The position numbers were made by a program, and so were the translations under genes. Shown here piece after piece: positions 61,741 to 64,000 of a stretch of DNA of 64,000 nucleotides (its first letter is position 1; each line of letters starts with the position of its first letter). The stretch comes from OFTM382 sp964352615 (GTDB lineage: Bacteria; Planctomycetota; Phycisphaerae; Phycisphaerales; UBA1924): the NCBI GenBank assembly GCA_964352615.1, contig CAYGSG010000005.1, forward strand, positions 4,944-68,943. The letters run 5' to 3'. A model generated the notes under the pieces. The model saw nothing but the letters and a program-made list of their open reading frames with translations, had not been told where the DNA came from and did no database searches.

Positions 61741-62100
61741 TCATCCGCCGCACTCGTCGCAAAGGTCCAGGCCTTCGGCGTCGAGCATTTGTCTCCTGGC
61801 GTCGTTCACGATCCTCCGGAACGCGTCCTCACCAAGATCCGAGTGCGGTGCGAACCGCGAGAGCAGGACCAGCACCGCGACGTCGAGTTGAGCCAAGAGC
61901 ACCGCGATCTCTGTTTCTTCAAGCTCGCCCATGGACGCTGCGAACAGAGCCTCCGGTTGCGAAGCGAGCCCTCCGGACTCATCGTCGCTTCCGAGCATCG
62001 CGGCGACAGTGAGCACGCCACCGGTTTGCTTCGCCCACGCGAGCAGACGCCCGCCCGCCGCCTCGATCTCCGCCGCCGTCTTTGTGTCAATCTCGCTCAT
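61741..62100 (-). CDS. Hypothetical protein, 119 aa
   Basis: The ATG at 62100 is preceded by GGAGG, and the longer frame upstream is A+T-rich and non-coding in look. The protein is acidic and helical (TAAEIEAAGGRLLAWAKQTG, ETEIAVLLAQLDVAVLVLLS) and ends in LCDECGG, a Cys-x-x-Cys pair. No family is recognised. It is the first gene of the minus-strand set, so the promoter of the set probably lies in the A+T-rich 62101-62319. Confidence 0.65.
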   Translation of the reverse strand: MSEIDTKTAAEIEAAGGRLLAWAKQTGGVLTVAAMLGSDDESGGLASQPEALFAASMGELEETEIAVLLAQLDVAVLVLLSRFAPHSDLGEDAFRRIVNDARRQMLDAEGLDLCDECGG

Positions 62101-62319
62101 CGCATGCCTCCATGTACGCCGTAGTGGTGAACCGGCGTAGTACACCCCATTTAAACGCGAAGGCAAGTGAAGGGCCGGACTAATCAGCACAATTTGCAAG
62201 TCGTTTTTAAACGCCAGAGGAAATGCGGCACAAACGCATTGGATCCTTGCGGAAAACGGTGAATTCCAGGTACTCGCGATGAACGCCACCTCGCAGATCC
62301 GGCGTACCATGATCTCGAT

Positions 62320-62877
62320 ATGATGCGATCAGGTACACCACATCAGGACTGGCGTGCGGTGCTCGACAAGGTGCGCACACTCGTCAAACACTCAGGTACG
62401 CGTGCTTCGCTCACCCGCAAGTTGAACGATCTCGAAGCCGCGGTGACCGCGGAGTTCGACACGCTCAACGACGCTCGCCGCCGGCGGATTGTCGGTCCGC
62501 GTGCTCGCGTGCGCGCCGCCACCTACTGCGTCGAGAGTTCGCCCCGCGGCCCCGCACTGACCGAGGTCCGTCCCGACGCGTCGGCGAGGCCGTACAAGGT
62601 GCCTCTGCCGCACTACCGGGCTGTTGTTGCTGCTGTTGCGGCGACTGCCGAGTCGCAGCTCTTCGCAACGATCAAGGCCGCGGCGGATCGCCGGCTGAGT
62701 GAAGAACTGCCGGACTACGTCGCGCGCGTCTCGCTGCGATACTGGTCAGCCGCCGGCCTCGTGCATCACGAGGGTGCCCGCTTCACCCGCGTCGGTACCA
62801 AGGCAGTATTTACAAGAGCAGCACGCGAAGCGTGGGGACGGCTAGAGCATGAGCCCTTCGAAGTAGAGCCCGCTTAA
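62320..62877 (+). CDS. Hypothetical protein with winged-helix-like C-terminus, 185 aa
   Basis: No family is recognised. The N-terminal half is helical and basic (KVRTLVKHSGTRASLTRKLND, ARRRRIVGPRARV). The second half contains LPDYVARVSLRYWSAAGLVH and HEGARFTRVGTKAV, which could be the recognition part of a winged helix. It is the only plus-strand gene of the integrase region and is divergent from the small-gene set, so it may be a regulator. Its TAA overlaps the TAA of the integrase on the other strand within TTAA at 62874-62877. Confidence 0.65.
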   Translation: MMRSGTPHQDWRAVLDKVRTLVKHSGTRASLTRKLNDLEAAVTAEFDTLNDARRRRIVGPRARVRAATYCVESSPRGPALTEVRPDASARPYKVPLPHYRAVVAAVAATAESQLFATIKAAADRRLSEELPDYVARVSLRYWSAAGLVHHEGARFTRVGTKAVFTRAAREAWGRLEHEPFEVEPA

Positions 62878-63980
62878 TCCTCGGACGGCTGACTCGGCGG
62901 AAGCTTGATTGCCTCAATGGCCCTGACAGCGTCCTCGTCGTAGACGGAGAAGTACATGTCGAGGATCTTGCTCGATGTGTGACCCATCAGTTGCAACGCG
63001 TAGCGTTGCGACACGTTTTGGCGTGCGAGCATCGATGCGAAAGTGTGCCGAAATGTGTGCGTCGTGTACTGCTTCGGATTCTCGAAGCCGCACCTCGCGC
63101 ACAGTGCTTTGATCTGATCCAGCAACCGCGTGTCGACGAGCCGGCCGTTGCCGCGGGGGTACAACCTGGACGGGCGTGAATGGAACACGCGTTCATCGAT
63201 GCGGGGCATCGATTCCAGGTACGGCCGCAGCTCCGGATGGATCGGGATCCGGCGTGACTTCTTGCCCTTGGTTTCACCGTCGGACCCGCCGAGCCGGATG
63301 TCGAGCACGCCGTTGCCGTTGGCGTCGAGGTGCACATCCTCCCAAAGCAGTTCCTGCATCTCACCAACGCGACATCCCGTGTAGCCGAGGAAGACGACGA
63401 TCGGTCTGAGGTAGTCATCCGCGTTGACAATCAACTCGCGAAGCTGCTGCGGTGTAAAGCACGGCTTCTTCGACGACGATGGCTTCTTGAGCTTCAGCTT
63501 TCGGATCGGGTTCTTCTGGATGATCTCCGCATCATCGCAGCACCACTTAAAGCACTGCTGAACTATCACCATCCTGTCGTACACCGTTTTCTTGGCCAGA
63601 TGGCTCATGGTATTGGCGAACGCCCAGAACTCGACCTGACCGAACCGGCCAATATAGACAACCGGTCGCTCTCTGCAGAAGTCCGTGAGATTGCCAAGGG
63701 TGTATTCGTACGCGGTCATCGTCCGCGGCTTGAGCCTCCGAGCCCGGCAAGTATCGAGGTACATCGTCACCGCCTCGTCGACGGTGTACTCCTTGGGTGC
63801 TTCGAGGCGCTCGCCATTGCAAATCTTGTCGTGCAGAGCATGGGCGGCGTTGATCGCGGCCGCCTTGTTCTTGGTCTTCAGGCTCCGACGTCGCTGCTTG
63901 TTGCCGAGGCTCCACTCCGCGTAGTAGGTCTTGGTGCGTGCCGGTGTGCCGTCCGTCTTCCGGTAGGATTTGTGTCCCAC
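62874..63980 (-). CDS. Tyrosine recombinase/phage-type integrase
   Basis: This protein of 368 residues has an N-terminal SAM-like DNA-binding region (YTVDEAVTMYLDTCRARRLKPRTM) and a full catalytic set: Arg in GYTGCRVGEMQEL, Lys in GKKSRRIPI, His-Arg in HTFRHTFASML, His in LMGHTSSKI and the nucleophile Tyr in LDMYFSVYD. It joins or excises DNA at an att site. No tRNA or attachment repeat is seen in the visible part, so the att site may lie beyond the right end. It sits next to a large serine recombinase. Confidence 0.93.
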   Translation of the reverse strand: MGHKSYRKTDGTPARTKTYYAEWSLGNKQRRRSLKTKNKAAAINAAHALHDKICNGERLEAPKEYTVDEAVTMYLDTCRARRLKPRTMTAYEYTLGNLTDFCRERPVVYIGRFGQVEFWAFANTMSHLAKKTVYDRMVIVQQCFKWCCDDAEIIQKNPIRKLKLKKPSSSKKPCFTPQQLRELIVNADDYLRPIVVFLGYTGCRVGEMQELLWEDVHLDANGNGVLDIRLGGSDGETKGKKSRRIPIHPELRPYLESMPRIDERVFHSRPSRLYPRGNGRLVDTRLLDQIKALCARCGFENPKQYTTHTFRHTFASMLARQNVSQRYALQLMGHTSSKILDMYFSVYDEDAVRAIEAIKLPPSQPSED

Positions 63981-64000
63981 ATGGATGATTGGGTTGCTCG

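Overview
The window reads as chromosomal DNA of a high-G+C planctomycete, most likely of the class Phycisphaerae. Pointers to this are a DUF1552/DUF1592-type gene pair with c-heme motifs, a secreted protein opening with the LEPR-XLL signature, a PTPA-type variant of the PEP-CTERM anchor, a DUF1559-like prepilin, an ECF sigma factor next to a Ser/Thr kinase, and an HU protein with a Lys/Ala-rich histone-like tail. A 100-N run at 49034-49133 shows that this is a draft scaffold.

Region 1 (1-43755) is dense, ordinary chromosome. It holds: the end of a probable glycosyltransferase, a lipid-A-synthase-N-terminal (LABN) protein and two unknowns; an OB/HD exonuclease-like protein, queF, a Lon substrate-binding-domain protein and a six-domain rpsA; an NAD-type glutamate dehydrogenase, an SDR and endonuclease IV; TPR proteins; gyrA; a STAS protein and a LolD/MacB-like ATPase; an M28 peptidase, HU and an EEP-family enzyme; a hydroxyacid dehydrogenase, a cysteine-desulfurase-like enzyme, phoU and eno; a prepilin pair, tRNA-Ala(UGC), an NADP-type glutamate dehydrogenase and a PEP-CTERM protein with a structured leader; an amaB/amaA-like pair; a tricorn protease; the DUF1552/DUF1592 pair; an esterase-like phytase-family protein with twin dockerin-like tails; and purD.

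Region 2 (43755-57882) is accessory. It starts with an IS5-type right-end remnant that abuts and helps form the purD stop codon, and it ends with a complete IS5-type element whose right end also faces outward. Between them lie about 0.95 kb without a clear gene, a Ser/Thr kinase plus ECF sigma unit, a long SEL1-repeat protein broken by the assembly gap, a 1428-residue LEPR-XLL protein with an LCAT-like lipase core, and a TPR lipoprotein. G+C is visibly lower in several of these genes.

Region 3 (57883-64000) looks like part of an integrated element. It has a clipped gene end beside the IS, then a minus-strand set of three small unknown proteins, a large serine recombinase and a winged-helix-like protein, then a lone plus-strand gene whose stop overlaps that of a tyrosine integrase. 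No phage structural, conjugation or defence gene is recognisable. The element probably continues beyond the window. I do not see a complete, clearly new defence or metabolic system. The best leads are the two-recombinase module, the IS-bounded island, the structured leader of the PEP-CTERM gene and a 27-residue small ORF.
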